64,000 nucleotides of DNA. Origin: Kalmusia sp. IMI 367209 (Eukaryota > Ascomycota > Dothideomycetes > Pleosporales > Didymosphaeriaceae). The stretch is from assembly GCA_027946365.1 (NCBI GenBank), contig JAPEUQ010000008.1, forward strand, positions 1,116,001-1,180,000. Reading direction: 5' to 3'. Made by a program: the position numbers and the translations under genes. Positions 23,829-35,332 of this stretch are shown here, piece by piece. The notes beneath the pieces are model-generated. The model searched no databases. It was not told the DNA's origin and saw only the letters and a program-made list of their open reading frames with translations. The stretch's first letter is position 1, and each line of letters begins with the position of its first letter.

Positions 23829-25452
23829 ATGGGTAGCGCCACAAACAATAGTGTGCCTGAACCGTTCGTCTTCTTGCCATCCGACAATTGGGATGGCGAT
23901 GATGGGAGTTGGTCGACGTTTTCGATACGCGTTGGATGGCCAGAGCAGGATTTCCGAATTCTCCCCGCAACATCGCGATCGTGGACTCATGTACCAGTCG
24001 GCGGCTGTATAGAGGAAGCTGATCCTCCATATTGCGGCAACACACGCGGAGTATATCCTTTCGATGGAAAGAACAGTACCGGCTTTTTGAGTAATTCATC
24101 CTGGACATGGCAGAATCTGTCAACGAGTACTCTCGATCCAGGAGTCGACAGCGACACAGCGTATGGCCGCGACGCTGTCGGACTGGGGCTTCAAAGTTCA
24201 AGCGGGCTGACGCTCAAAGATCAGGTCGTCGGGCTGGTGTGGCCTAAGAACTTCTATCTGGGTAGTCTGGGGTTAGCAATTGCGCCTATCAGCATCTCGA
24301 ACTCTACGCACCAGGAAGCTTCATTCATGCGAACACTCAAGAATAAGAACATGATACCCAGTGCCTCATTCGCATACACCGCAGGTGCTCCTTACAGAAT
24401 TCCACCCACGCCAGGGAGCCTCACAATAGGAGGGCACGACGCATCTAGATTCACAGCCAACACAAAGACATTCGACATCGACAAGAGCCAGCCCAACAAT
24501 CTCACCATCAACCTACAGAAAGTCACAGCATACAACACGCTCCTAGGAACACGCGATCTAGTCACAACTTCGATTCCCGTGCACATCGACTCCGGAATCT
24601 CGCAACTCTTCCTCCCAGAAGAAGCCTGCGACAACTTCGCCTCAGCCTTCGGCCTCAATTACGATAACTCGACGGACTTATATCTCGTCAACGACACCGT
24701 CCGTGAGCGGCTTAGAGAATCCAAACCAACCATCCACTTCAGCATCGCCCCCCAGTCTAACCCTCGCAGCGCCTCAGACGATCCAGACTCCGACACCGCG
24801 CTCACCATTAAGTTCCCGCACGGCGCCTTTGATTTGGAAGCCTCGTGGCCTCTGTACAACAATGCTACAAGATACTTCCCCCATCAGACGGGCGCCAGAC
24901 AAAGGCCCGTTTATCCTAGGGCGAGTGTTCTTACAAGAAACGTATCTTATCGTGGACTGGGAAAGGGCCAATTTCTCCGTGCACCAAGCGCTCTTCACAG
25001 ACCCGATGCCCGCGTCCGACATCGTAACTATCGCGTCGCCGCAGCGAGAAGACGCGCCGAAGAACGACACTTCCCCTGCTAGCGCACAACACGGCACGTT
25101 TTCCGCATCCGCTAAGCTCGGCGTCGCTGTTGGACTCGCTGTCTTCGCTTTAATACTATGTCTGGCGCTGTTTTTCTTCCTCCGACATCGTCGCATGAAA
25201 CGCTCGCGAGAGGTGCAGGGTGTCGAACCTAGTGATGCGCAGCTTTCGGGCGGCGCAGAGAAGCACGAGCTCTATGGTGCTGTGCCGGAGATGCTGGGGT
25301 CTAAGGGTGGGGTGGAGGTTGATGCAGTGCAGGAGCGTTATTTGGCGTCTGATGATGCGCTGAGGCGGGGTTATGGACCGGGTGTGCATGAGTTGGAGGC
25401 TGGAGAGGAAGGGGGTTGGGCGCGGGAGTTGGAGGGGAGATTGTTGGGCTGA
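23829..25452 (+). CDS. Membrane-anchored aspartic-protease-like protein (A1 fold), frame broken once
   Basis: Two frames join into about 540 residues. The A1-like lobes include FSIRVGWPEQDFRILPATSR, DAVGLGLQ, a flap-like region and IPVHIDSGISQLFLP. The second catalytic motif is intact (Asp-Ser-Gly near residue 255). At the place of the first Asp the protein has PATSRS instead of DTGS, so it is probably not an active protease. After PFILGRVFLQETYLIVDWER comes a linker, then one membrane helix (LGVAVGLAVFALILCLALFF) and a basic stop-transfer RHRRMKR with a cytoplasmic tail. The break is at five C (24878-24882); removing one gives YFPIRRAPDKGPF. No signal peptide is seen at the chosen start, so a 5' exon may be missing. 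Confidence 0.75.
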
Positions 25453-26044
25453 GGAAGGTGAGGACGCTTTGAGGGTAAGGCGAAGTGTTTCTTGGGCAGG
25501 GTAATTGGTTCCATGGACGTCATGCGTGCTTGAACAACTGTGTGGCGCTCGTGATGGTGAGCCGTTGCCCGGCGATGTTTTGCAAGTGAAGTCACTGGCG
25601 GTCGATGCTAAGTAATTTGCTTAATAATGTAGGAGAATTGAATATGTGGATGGTCTAATGAACATAGAACAACAAAGAGATGGTGGAGTGAGTGGGATAC
25701 AAGATGAGGGCTTGGTGTGTGAAAGTGCTGATCATCATCGACGGCCCAATTTCCTTTTTCAACACGCACGAAAAAGTCAGTAGGTACTTCTTCATTATGG
25801 GAACATAAGTGATGGTCTTACAGTCCGATTTTTCCGTGCGTTATTCATCTATTGTGGTCTACCAGTTCGAGCTCTCCATCACAACAAGAAGTAAAACATG
25901 TGTCACTACAGGCCCTTCACATGAACAGGTAGCATCTACAGCATGCGGACCTTTAATTCAATCCCTTTTCGATCCAAGCTAGAGTAAAACCATTCATCGT
26001 CCCCAAATATCGACCCATGTCTATAATAGACATGGAGCCGTCTT
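25453..26044. other. Intergenic between convergent genes
   Basis: 3' flanks of the aspartic-protease-like gene and of the F-box gene. No open frame of note and no repeat seen. Confidence 0.6.
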
Positions 26045-27744
26045 TCAGTCGGAAAGCATAGCGGTGCTTAGCCCAGGCTCAACAGATCGTGCGGCATTGG
26101 CTCTTTCTATCTCCTTGATTAGGTCAGATATGCTGTCGAAATATTCCTTGTACTCCTCCAAATTTCGAATCCCCGGGTACAGCTCATCGAAAGTGGCAAA
26201 AAAATTGCTCCTTGGTGGCCAGTCCACTCCGAGACTCCACGGCCTTCAATGCGTCGAAGTGGAGATGCGTCTGGTCAGGATTCACTTCCGGAAAGCGCAC
26301 CTTGTTCTTGCTCGTCTTCCAGCAAGAATCTATTACTTCGCCAAGACTCCCCATCAGGTGGATACCAAGATGTCCTTCTTCGTGCACGAACCGCATGGTG
26401 TGCTTGAGGTAGCATACCCAAGGATACTGTGTCGCTGGGTACCAAAGGTCACTAAATTCCCGTAGGGCAATCGAAATGCCTAGGCTTGTTGGCCATACCT
26501 TAATACTGTCTTCAATGATCTGGTTTCGGCAAATGTTTGAGGGTGGCGTTACGAGAACTTTGTCGGTAACTTCACTGTTCGTGATGTGAAGTGTTAGCTG
26601 CTCGATTTCAGGGAGCTGGCCTTCCTCGTACATAGTTCGAAGCGTCTTTGCCATGTCATCCTGGAGGCATGATAGCTTCCGGCGAGTTGACATGACGTCG
26701 GACATATAGGAAGCCCTTGGAAACGAGGGGTCGCAAAGTACGTCCCATTGGACGGAAGTCTGATAACCTAGATAGCGTCCCCACGAGACCATTTCAATGG
26801 TCATGTTCTTCATTTTCCCAAAGCCTGACTTGGGAGGAGTGTCGTCAGCCTTTTCTGAATGCTGCATAGGCTGTACAAGACATGGACAGATACACCTCGC
26901 GCAGACGCGCAGATATTGGAGGTTTGGAATGATTTTGCGTAGCGCTGAACAGATGTGGCCACCCATATACTTAGTCTTTAATAAATTTGTACTGTTTGGC
27001 GTCATCAATTTCCACAGCACTACACGACTGAGGAAGCGCTAGAATGAGCGCCTCCAGCACCATGTGAGGAAATTGTAAGAACCTATCAGAGTAATCAGTG
27101 AGGTCCCATTGTTCCAGAGGATGGTCCGGAAGAGGGGAAATCTGAAAGGAAAAGATCCGGAGCTTCCTGACATGCTGACGTAGGAGAACTGATAAATCAG
27201 CTATAAGGAGAATCAAGATAAAGTTTTCGAGTGTTTTTGTCTGGGTTTCCCATCGAGTTTGACAGTCGAGCCCAGGGAGAAGTTCTCGAAGACGTTCAAC
27301 GACCTCACGAACTTGGTAGTCTCCGCATTTTACTCCTAGCGAGCTGAGAACTGGGAGTGCGAATTGATTCCTCATCGGCATAGGGCGCAAGTAGAAGGAT
27401 AGACTGAGAATCAACGGCCCTTTCATTTCGCCAAACTTCTCGAGCGTCCCAACGAAGTCGATGATATTCTCGTTTGTAACGTGAATGTGAGCCCACAGGA
27501 CAGGAATACAGATCTCGCTCCATTGCTTGCAAACGAGAGCTGCATTGAGTACGTCGGACGGGTTTCCTTCCCGAGACAACTTCTCGAGTACCATATGTTT
27601 CAACTCCGAAGCTAATTGGCTGAACGAACGGGTGTGGTTGGGGAGAATCTCGGTGTGATCCTTAATGCGATCTGACGCCATCATGGCTGACGTTGAATGG
27701 ACTTCCATGTCAGGGCCCACGGGTGAGTTGAGGCAATGGTTCAT
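26045..27744 (-). CDS. F-box protein, frame broken twice
   Basis: Three frames join into one protein of about 565 residues starting at 27744. The F-box lies at residues about 40-85 (FSQLASELKHMVLEKL, then ALVCKQWSEICIPVLW). The rest is leucine-rich with no clear repeat (HVRKLRIFSFQISPLP, IIPNLQYLRVC). F-box proteins bring targets to SCF ubiquitin ligases; the target here is unknown. The first break sits at three T (26994-26996 on plus) and is cured by losing one base, giving VEIDDANSTNLLK. The second is at seven A (26198-26204) and is cured the same way, giving EQFFATFDELYPG. Coding pressure is clear on both sides of each break, so the gene is either recently inactivated or mis-assembled. A TATA-like element lies about 40 nt upstream of the start. 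Confidence 0.75.
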
Positions 27745-27780
27745 TGATTGGGTGCGATAGGAAAATAGGCGAAGGGAGCT

Positions 27781-27788
27781 TTATATAA
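27781..27788 (-). promoter_or_regulatory. Possible TATA box of the F-box gene
   Basis: On the minus strand this reads as a TATATAA-type element about 40 nt before the ATG at 27744. That is close for a fungal TATA box, so the true start codon could be an internal Met (for example MMASDR). Confidence 0.35.
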
Positions 27789-28020
27789 AACAACGAGGCA
27801 GCAGAGGGGCTTACTAGGGGCTTCTCTCTACTTTGAACTGATTCCAGAAGACTCTTTCATTCACTACTCATCTCCACCCTCACTCTGCATAGACAAGCTC
27901 ACAGGAACGTTCTGAACAATGGAAGGCTTTGGTTGATGCGCACATTTATTCTGACGTCGTCCCTAACTCGTCAACAGCAACGGCTAATCAAACAATGCTT
28001 CTTCTCTAGCACACATTTAC

Positions 28021-28891
28021 CTACGTAGAAGAGTGCAAAAACTCTTTGAAAAAGGCCACCGCCGAGTTCTTCGCCCTTTCCAATCCATCTTTCTGTTTCT
28101 TATCGTTCTGATCGCCTCTGCCGGCAAATCCATGCGCTAGACCGGGAAAGTACACGTACTAGAAATGTTAGCCAACTTAGACTCCACGTCTACTTGATCG
28201 CGCATCTCACCTCATACGGGACCCCAAGCGTGGGGATGACCTTGTTCGCATGTTCTTTCAACTCTGGCGTAAACGCATGATCCTGCTCTGGCGCCAGGAT
28301 CTGCACCGGCACCTTGACATTATCAATCTCAGACTTCTCTAGGAGAGATGGGTGGGCCGTGCTGATGGCATCGATCACAGAGGGGTCGGCACCTAGCCGG
28401 AAACACGCCCACGCGCCGTAGCAGTAGCCGATGGCAGCAACCTTCTTGTACTGGGACTTTAGGGCTTTGGCGTAGGCAAGGATTTCAGGATAGCGGATGT
28501 CTTTGCTGTTGCGGGCAATGAAGTCGGGAATAGAGAATTGGGCGCGCTTTTCCGGGTTGGTCATGGTCTCGAGGGAAACTACCTCGCCATTGAAGCTGTT
28601 AAGAGTTAGGAAGTGACTGCTCTAGTGTACGCATCAAGAATCATGGCTGGACTGGTGCAGGGATCCTTACAAGTCAGGCAAGTAAACGGTGACATTTGCT
28701 TCTGCCGCGAAGTGATCTGCCAATAACCTCATGTTGGGAAACGTCCAGCCAAAAATATCGTGGATAAGTAAGACAGCTGCATCTTTGTTAGTCCCCGTCA
28801 CATAGGCCTTATTCAGATCCCCCAGCTTGGACTCCGTGCCCGTGGGCGTGCCGTTCCAATTGAACCCGGATTTGCAATTTTCGCAAGACAT
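28021..28891 (-). CDS. Dienelactone hydrolase family protein
   Basis: Three exons (28671-28891, 28211-28595, 28021-28158) separated by 75- and 52-nt introns give 247 residues. The alpha/beta-hydrolase fold shows in AAVLLIHDIFGW near residue 39, the nucleophile elbow AIGYCYGA with Cys132, QILAPEQDHAFTPE with the acid residue, and FPGLAHGFAGRGD with the catalytic His. Cys in place of Ser at the nucleophile is the mark of dienelactone hydrolases. Members open the lactone ring in aromatic catabolism or act on other small esters. The N-terminal MSCENCKSGF is common in fungal homologues, and an upstream Met at 28915 is possible. All splices restore the frame; the gene looks intact. A TATA-like element lies about 100 nt upstream. 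Confidence 0.9.
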
Positions 28892-28987
28892 CTTAGTGTA
28901 CGAAATTGTGAACAAAGGGATTAGACAAAGAATGGACGTGGAACGGAGCAGTGATTTGAATTCAAGCGTCGTCGACGAAGCCCAGCT

Positions 28988-28994
28988 TTATATA
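28988..28994 (-). promoter_or_regulatory. Possible TATA box of the dienelactone hydrolase gene
   Basis: TATATAA on the minus strand, about 97 nt upstream of the start codon at 28891. The position suits a core promoter. Confidence 0.4.
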
Positions 28995-29851
28995 ATTGAC
29001 GTGATGAGGGGCACAGTGGGCCTATCGATCAAGCTACAGGCTTGTTTGCTAGCTGCAGGAACGACGCAACCAACTAGATCGGATTTAATTCGTTGCGCGA
29101 GGAGTAATTCCGCACGCGTCGGTAGTAAATGACGCCGATGTTTCGGTTCGCTAGCCAGAACGGGCAAAGCGCCCTGACTGCACACCCTTATCACATTTGC
29201 AGATCCAGGTTCTCGCAAAATTTGATGGGAGTGGGAATCTAAGCGACAGGTTTGGGAAGAATGGCTAGGGCTTATGTGCATAGAGAGCGAGTAATGGCAT
29301 GCCAGTTGGTGAGGTTTCGCTTGCGCTAGAAAATATTTCCCAACTTGGAAATCCATGTAGGAGGGTACTGTAGAAATTCACGCGTTAGTCACGCAAGGAA
29401 GCGGAATTAAGATTTGACCTAATGAGCCTCACTGATGGATAGCGAAACGAAGGGCGTCGGCAACGGTAGTTATCTAATCAGCTCACACTGTAGTCACGCG
29501 TGACTCTTATGCGCAGGTATGTACGGAAATTCTTCACGAATTACGCTAGACGTTCCATTTTGCAGTTCAAGAGTATGATTTCCAAAAGTACGGCCTTTTT
29601 GTGAACAATACAGAGGACTCTATATTCTTATTGATTTCACTTTTCCCCACACATTGTTCAAATCCCTATTTTCGTCAAAGAACCTTGGATAATGGCTTCA
29701 ATGAACGACCTATTTCGAGATTGCAGATTCAGCAATTACCAAAACCATTGTGAGATATAGTATGCAATTGTAAGCTCAGTTGAAGCCATGTCATTATTCC
29801 CAATGCTCTTTCATCATATCTCATAATCCCCTTCCCACTCCCCCCATCCTT
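28995..29851. other. Intergenic, no recognised gene
   Basis: Upstream of the dienelactone hydrolase and downstream of the deaminase-like gene. A 122-codon minus-strand frame at 28988-29356 has no family resemblance. Confidence 0.5.
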
Positions 29852-30800
29852 CTACTTCGCACTCGGATCCACACAAGTCAAATACCCCCTCGTAGGACTC
29901 ATCTCCCTCACGCAATTATTCGGACACGGATAAGACTATGCCCGAACATCAGATCAGCCACTCCCCTCCCCAAAGAAAAACTACCACTTACCTCGTTATA
30001 CTGCCAGCTAAACAACGGATCCGTCTCGTTGGTCAAAATCTGGCCCAGCATGCTCGTCTGCCATCCCGGCAGTTGTCTGCTCTGTTGGAACACATCGTAG
30101 CTCGACAGCGTCATGACGCCCCACCCGACGTTGTAATTATGCTGGATGGTCGTGCCGTAGATATATTCTTTGAAGCCGGACCAGCGGATAGCGGAGGCGC
30201 ACATGGGGCAGGACTCTGCGTTGGTATCTAGATACACCCTCATCAGATTTGGCTGAATCAATTTTTCCTTGAGGCGCGGAGGAAAATGGTGCAATAGAAG
30301 CGATGCAGGGAGAAGGAAACGACTAACAGATCGACAGTTCGCCCCATGCAGCGTAGATCTCGCTCGCCGTCATATTGCGCTCTTGGAAGACTTTCGTGCA
30401 TGCGTTGATTGCGCTGATTTCGCCGTGGATCGTGGGATCTCCTGTACGGAAGTTTGCGCCGCGGCAGACGACTTCGTCGGCCGTGTGGTTTACGATGATG
30501 GTTCCGTATGCGGCGAAAGGGCAGGGCCCGGATTGTTCGAAGAGGGCTTCGTTGGCCTGTTCAGTGTTAGAGCAAAAGTTGAGGAAGGAGATCAAGGAGA
30601 AGAAATGGAAGAAGGCGTGTGTGTGTGATTAGGAGTGTGAATGGGGTGGAGAGAGCTACCAGACGCATGTACTTCACGCGTGTACTGTAGGGAATGCTGT
30701 TGACGACGAGGCCAGACATGTCCTGGTCATCGTTTGGTACTGTGAAATGAGCAAGGGCTGTGCTGGCATAGAGTGCCAGAGGCAGGAGCTTAGAAAGCAT
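29852..30800 (-). CDS. Secreted cytidine/deoxycytidylate deaminase-fold protein
   Basis: Four exons (30660-30800, 30328-30556, 29992-30227, 29852-29935) total 690 nt and 229 residues. The N-terminus MLSKLLPLALYASTALAHF is a signal peptide. The zinc site of the deaminase fold is complete: TIHGE (His91, catalytic Glu93) and ESCPMC (Cys130, Cys133), with PFAAYGTIIV before it. The second splice rebuilds ELSIYTNAESCPMC. The short last exon adds a Cys-containing tail (PCPNNC) that could form disulphides, which fits an extracellular protein. Such folds act on guanine, cytosine, CMP or tRNA adenosine; secreted fungal members are of unknown substrate. The gene looks intact. A TATA-like element lies 63-69 nt upstream. 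Confidence 0.85.
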
Positions 30801-30862
30801 CTTGGAAAAGGGAAATGGAGGAATGAATTGTGATTCGCGAAGTGGGTCTTCAGTTCTAGTAT

Positions 30863-30869
30863 TTATATA
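30863..30869 (-). promoter_or_regulatory. Possible TATA box of the secreted deaminase-like gene
   Basis: TATATAA on the minus strand, 63-69 nt before the ATG at 30800. Confidence 0.4.
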
Positions 30870-31520
30870 GAGGTATGGTAGTGGGACAGTTGTAAAGCTC
30901 AAGTCATGTCATTCGATTTTTTGGTGGAAAACTTGCTCCGCTTGACTAAGTTGAGGTCCGGAATGCTTGCTAGGTGGAGCCATGGGGAACACCCACGTTT
31001 TAGGGTACTTCTTCTAGAGGTGATTGGTGTATTATCTGTGAAGAAGATAGGTCACTTGCCCAATTCTGCTAGGCCTTGCTTTGTTGGTGTTGGCGGTGTA
31101 TCCAAGACCAAAGCATTGGTAAGGCTGAGGGCTCAAACCATGGGATCTCCAGTGGAGATATATATGATAAGGAGTTTTTGTAGTCCCGAGGTGCCTTGCT
31201 CCGAGGTCTCGTGCTGTGAAAGGTATAGCCAGTCGTCTGTATGAAGTTAGTGTCTTGGTGTAGTCGATAGCGTGAGATAGGTGGGTTCGCTTATCGCGTC
31301 ACCTTGGCCGACGGCGAAGATAACGATGACCCTGTTACAACATCGGCAGAAGACGAGTTTGCATTTTCCTATTATAACACTTCCACTTGCTGTATTACTA
31401 TATATGTCCCCAGGAACAATTGAGTACCGGAAGCAGAGAACTCTAACTCTGAAACTCGTATGGCCTCGAACCATGGCGACATCTGCACTAGTATTCATGT
31501 CACTTACCACTTTGACGTCT
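30870..31520. other. Intergenic, no recognised gene
   Basis: Short antisense frames only. No domain, repeat or RNA structure noticed. Confidence 0.5.
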
Positions 31521-32747
31521 TTAGGTCTCATCTGCATACTTAGGAATATACCGTACATCAGCTCTGATCCTCGGATCTAGCGGATAACGTACAGATACCC
31601 CAGATTTGTCTTTTTTATACACCAGCAGAAAAGTCTTCCCAAGAGGTGGAGGGGCACACTGGCAAGTTCGCCGCCAAACACGGTGCCGCTCTTCCCAATG
31701 CGGCTCACGGAACCAATTCATAATCCAGTCTAAGGGTAGAGCAAAGATTGCGATGACCCATTTCTTCTCTGCATAAGACCGTTCCCCTGCATAGAACGTT
31801 CCACCACGATACTCTTGTGGTTGAAAGAGATCTTGGAAAAAGACAGGGTTCATGTGAGCTAGGTGAAAAGGTATCGGACCTACTGCTTCGTCCATAGCAC
31901 GAGACTCTTGGTGTTCATGCCGGTAAGAAATAGCCTTCATGGAGAACAGCATTTCGCAGCCGGTGATGCGGTGGAAAAGGGGGTTGCAAATGTAGCCATG
32001 CGTCTGAGCTTCCCAGGAGAAGCCAAGTTCGGCCTTTTTGTCGTGCCTGTCCCATAGCGGCTCATCGTCATCCTTGCCGAGCCACATGCTGTAAGCGTGA
32101 GCTACTTCGTGAACCAATGTCGTTGCAAAGGTGAATTGTGTTCGTATCCAGATGTGAGGGTCAGCTTCGTATAAGTGCTGCGAGAAGTAGCTTATGAAGT
32201 CGTTGTGCATGACGATCACCGGACGGTAGCGTCTGTTAGTGGGATTATCACTATGACAAATTGGCCAGTCGCTACTTCGGAAGTGACTGTAAAACGGTAG
32301 AGAACGTTTAGATGAGTGCGTCTCACCATAGCAGGAGTTGCGATCAGAAGCCGGCCTGAACATCAACGTAAGTACCTTGCCTAGCTCATGGATGTTCCTG
32401 TGGACTTTTGCTCGAGCTTCTTCGGAACTTGCATACTCTGTCGAAGCTATGTATGTGTGACCTAAAGAATTCCTTTCCCGCTGCCCGAAGGTGTAATGAC
32501 AGAACCAACTCAAAGCGCTATCTTCAGTAAGGAACCGTGTAGCGAGTTGGAGTCCTCGTAACATTCGCCTATAGGATTCCCCACAGTGCTGGTCTGGACC
32601 GGTAGCCCATCGCTCGAGCGCAAACATGGGCATAACATTGTTTTCAAGGAGACGCCCCTTCAACGGTCCGGTGCGTATGCAACCGTAGATGTCGAGCCTC
32701 TCGTGAAAGCGCCTGATTAATTCGTGTAAGCGATCTTGGACGGACAT
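31521..32747 (-). CDS. Orphan protein with HExxH zinc-protease motif
   Basis: A single exon encodes 408 residues. I do not recognise the family. A clean zincin signature, TTLVHEVAHAYSMWLG, places His-Glu-x-x-His at residues 213-217. About 25 residues on, KAELGFSWEAQTHG offers a Glu that could be the third ligand, as in gluzincins. A conserved-looking patch VIVMHNDFISYFSQ lies just before. There is no signal peptide or membrane segment; the N-terminus is charged and helical. Long single-exon proteins of this kind occur in fungi as uncharacterised metallopeptidase-like proteins. The open frame of 1.2 kb and the motif make it a real gene. Activity and target are unknown. Confidence 0.75.
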   Translation of the reverse strand: MSVQDRLHELIRRFHERLDIYGCIRTGPLKGRLLENNVMPMFALERWATGPDQHCGESYRRMLRGLQLATRFLTEDSALSWFCHYTFGQRERNSLGHTYIASTEYASSEEARAKVHRNIHELGKVLTLMFRPASDRNSCYGETHSSKRSLPFYSHFRSSDWPICHSDNPTNRRYRPVIVMHNDFISYFSQHLYEADPHIWIRTQFTFATTLVHEVAHAYSMWLGKDDDEPLWDRHDKKAELGFSWEAQTHGYICNPLFHRITGCEMLFSMKAISYRHEHQESRAMDEAVGPIPFHLAHMNPVFFQDLFQPQEYRGGTFYAGERSYAEKKWVIAIFALPLDWIMNWFREPHWEERHRVWRRTCQCAPPPLGKTFLLVYKKDKSGVSVRYPLDPRIRADVRYIPKYADET

Positions 32748-33496
32748 TTGAAACTATAGCAATTATTGAAACGGTGTCTGATGGGGCGTCGCTACTTGAT
32801 GCAAAGCTTTAATGAGGGGTCGCCTCACGGGAGCGGTGAGCAGTCCCCGTAGAATATCTGCTGTTGAACAGATCCTTCATGAAAGATGAAAATGTAACAG
32901 GGTGTAGTGTGAAATGCTAGTTGTTTCGATGGAATTGCAATCATTCAACGCAGCGTTTTCATATTTCCCCCACTGGTGCAAGCATACGCCTATCTTTCCT
33001 ATCATTCACTTGGAGGCCTGCGGAGGCCTTGTCCACGTGGCCGCGCGTATGTAGCGCGTGGTGATTCGCCTGGCAACGCAGCTATGGCGCAATATTGTGT
33101 GCTGTCACGCTTGAGAACTGTGTCTATGTTGAGGATTATGATTGGGAGTGAAAGGAAAGTAGATGCAAGCATGGAAGAGGGAGAGTGGGAGGGGGTTAAA
33201 CACATTGGGCGCGCGTCGGGCTCTGAGATGGTTTAGTGCGGCAAGCGTCGGCAAAGCACGAATCATCCGCGGCTTCCTTTATACGCGCCCAACGGACCGA
33301 CATGGTCATTTATGCTACCGGTAGATGGCCGCCAAGTTGTTGCATCTGTCGGCATTGTTTCATGCGTAACTCTTGATACACATTGTTGATCGTCCCGTAA
33401 GGGAACGTATGCAGCTTAAGTTCTGTGGGCTCCCCATGCTACCCGCTCCTACCTCCGTCTCCCTTCCTCCCACTTCCTCTTCGACACCCTTTTCTT
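32748..33496. other. Intergenic, no recognised gene
   Basis: Small overlapping frames at 32976-33236 on both strands without similarity to a family. Confidence 0.5.
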
Positions 33497-35332
33497 TCAC
33501 AGCTTCGCAAGCTCCCTTGACGGCCTTACCCATTGCTGCACGTCTGGATGGTAGTCGTCTGGGAAGTAATGCGGCCCGAGCACTTTCTTTTGCACCTTGC
33601 CCGTCGCCGTCTTTGGGAGCTCGCCGGCTACGATACGCAACAGCGTGGGCATCTTGTACCCTGCTAATCGCGCCCGCAAATCGCTACGGAGGGCATCGAT
33701 GGTCAACAGGTACTCGCTGTCACCGTGTGACTCCACAAACGCGTCCGTCATCTCCTCGTCCAGCAACGAGACGAGTGCCGCGACGCGCTGGCCAAATTCA
33801 GCATCCGAGACGCCCACCACCATGGCTTCAGCAACGTATGGTAGCGATAGCAGCTCACGCTCCACATCCAGTGCCGAGATCTTGTAGCCGCCTGACTTGA
33901 TAATGTCCAGCGATGCCCTTCCCACGATATAGTAATACGTCCCCTCTCGCCGCGCAATGTCGCCTGTGCGAAAGTAGCCTTCCTTATCGTGGGCTTGCGC
34001 TGTGGCTTCGGGGTCTTGCAGGTATTTGGAGAACATGTACTAGCATGGCGGATCAGCAATGGCAATTCGGTCACAAGAAGGCCTGCATACCGGACTCCTA
34101 ACGAGCACCTCTCCTTCGTCACCCACTGAGAGCTTGACGTCAACCCCACTCACGCACTCCCCAACCGAGCCATCGGGTGCCTTCTCGTCATCTAGGCGCA
34201 CCATGAATACTGCGCCGAACTCCGTCGCACCATATCTCTGGAATATCTGCTTCTGCAGGAGGACAGCCCAGAAGTCGCTGAGTGGAGAAGCCAGCGCCGA
34301 CGTTCCACAGAGGCAGGCCCGGAACTGTCTCGCCCCCGCTATATATTCTGCGAGCTCCCTCTGCGGCAGCTTCGCCAGCCTGCGCTGATAGTGGCGTCTC
34401 ATGCGCATATATATAGTCGGTACCCCCGAGAAGAAGGTCAATCGTCTCCTACCATCAAGCGCGCCCTCCTTCCACCGCTCCCACATCCATTCTTCTTCAA
34501 AGCTCCCGCTACGGAACTCGATGCGGCTCCCTGCTATCAAGAACGGGAACAAGTTGATACCGATACCTGTAGCATGATGCACTGGCAGGACGTGCAACAT
34601 CACATCATCTTCTCCGAGGCCCAGGTGGTCTGCCACAGAAAGAGCACAATCAGACACAAAGGACCGTCGCATGACAGCTCCCTTTGGCGGGCCCGTAGTG
34701 CCGGAGGTGAATATAACTACACTTGGGTCGTTCTCCTCCAGGGCGCGATCCGAAGAAATCAACATGGCTGCTGCGCTAACAGTTGGCGTAAAGGTGAAGG
34801 ATCCGATCAGCACAGTTCTAAACTGCTCGTTGCTCCTGGAGCGGACAAGCTCGTCCAGTAGACAGCTCTTTGCATGGTCCACGGAGCTGGCTAGCAACAC
34901 TGCTGCATGCGACTTTAGCACATAGTAGGCTCCTTCTTCAGCAGAGACAGCTGGTGCTATAGGCACTGCGGCGGCCCCCAGAGCCAGAACGGCCAGCATC
35001 GCGACCGTGTATTCATACCCGCCCGCTGCCAAGATGGCCATATAAACCTCTCCTCGTCGCTTGAGCGTCTCAATTGTGTCGGGCATCAAAACGTTCAAGA
35101 TTGCCTCGCGAAAGGCCAGTACGTCAGAGAGCAGCTCGACGTGGGTTCGTTGATGCATTGACCGCGCGTCTTCAATAGCTACACGGGCTGGTGACCGACC
35201 TGCGAAGCGGACCAGGCGACTGAATAAAGGCTACCCTCGTCAGTCTATGATTTTAAGAGTGTAGAGGGACCAGTATTGGAAGATATCTACCGTGTTTGGG
35301 AGTACATTGTACCCCACATGCTTTGGGACCAT
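33497..35332 (-). CDS. Malonyl-CoA synthetase-like AMP-forming acyl-CoA synthetase, PTS1
   Basis: Three exons (35291-35332, 34091-35230, 33497-34039) with 60- and 51-nt introns give 574 residues. The short first exon reads MVPKHVGYNVLPNT and splices onto PLFSRLVRFAGRSPARVAIE, the usual start of ACSF3/MatB-type enzymes. ATP-binding VVIFTSGTTGPPKGAV lies at about 185-200, followed by QRYGATEFG and EGYFRTGDIA. The hinge region GRASLDIIKSGGYKISALD is typical of malonyl-CoA synthetases. The C-terminal domain has the catalytic Lys motif PKTATGKVQKK. The protein ends RELAKL, and AKL is a good peroxisomal targeting signal. The enzyme would make malonyl-CoA (or a related acyl-CoA) from the acid, CoA and ATP. 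Malonate as substrate is an inference from the family. Confidence 0.85.

Noticed and set aside
23452..24012. 186-codon plus-strand frame
   Set aside because: Overlaps the aspartic-protease-like gene in another frame and has no family features.
28988..29356. 122-codon minus-strand frame upstream of the dienelactone hydrolase
   Set aside because: No domain, includes the likely promoter, and has equally long antisense alternatives.
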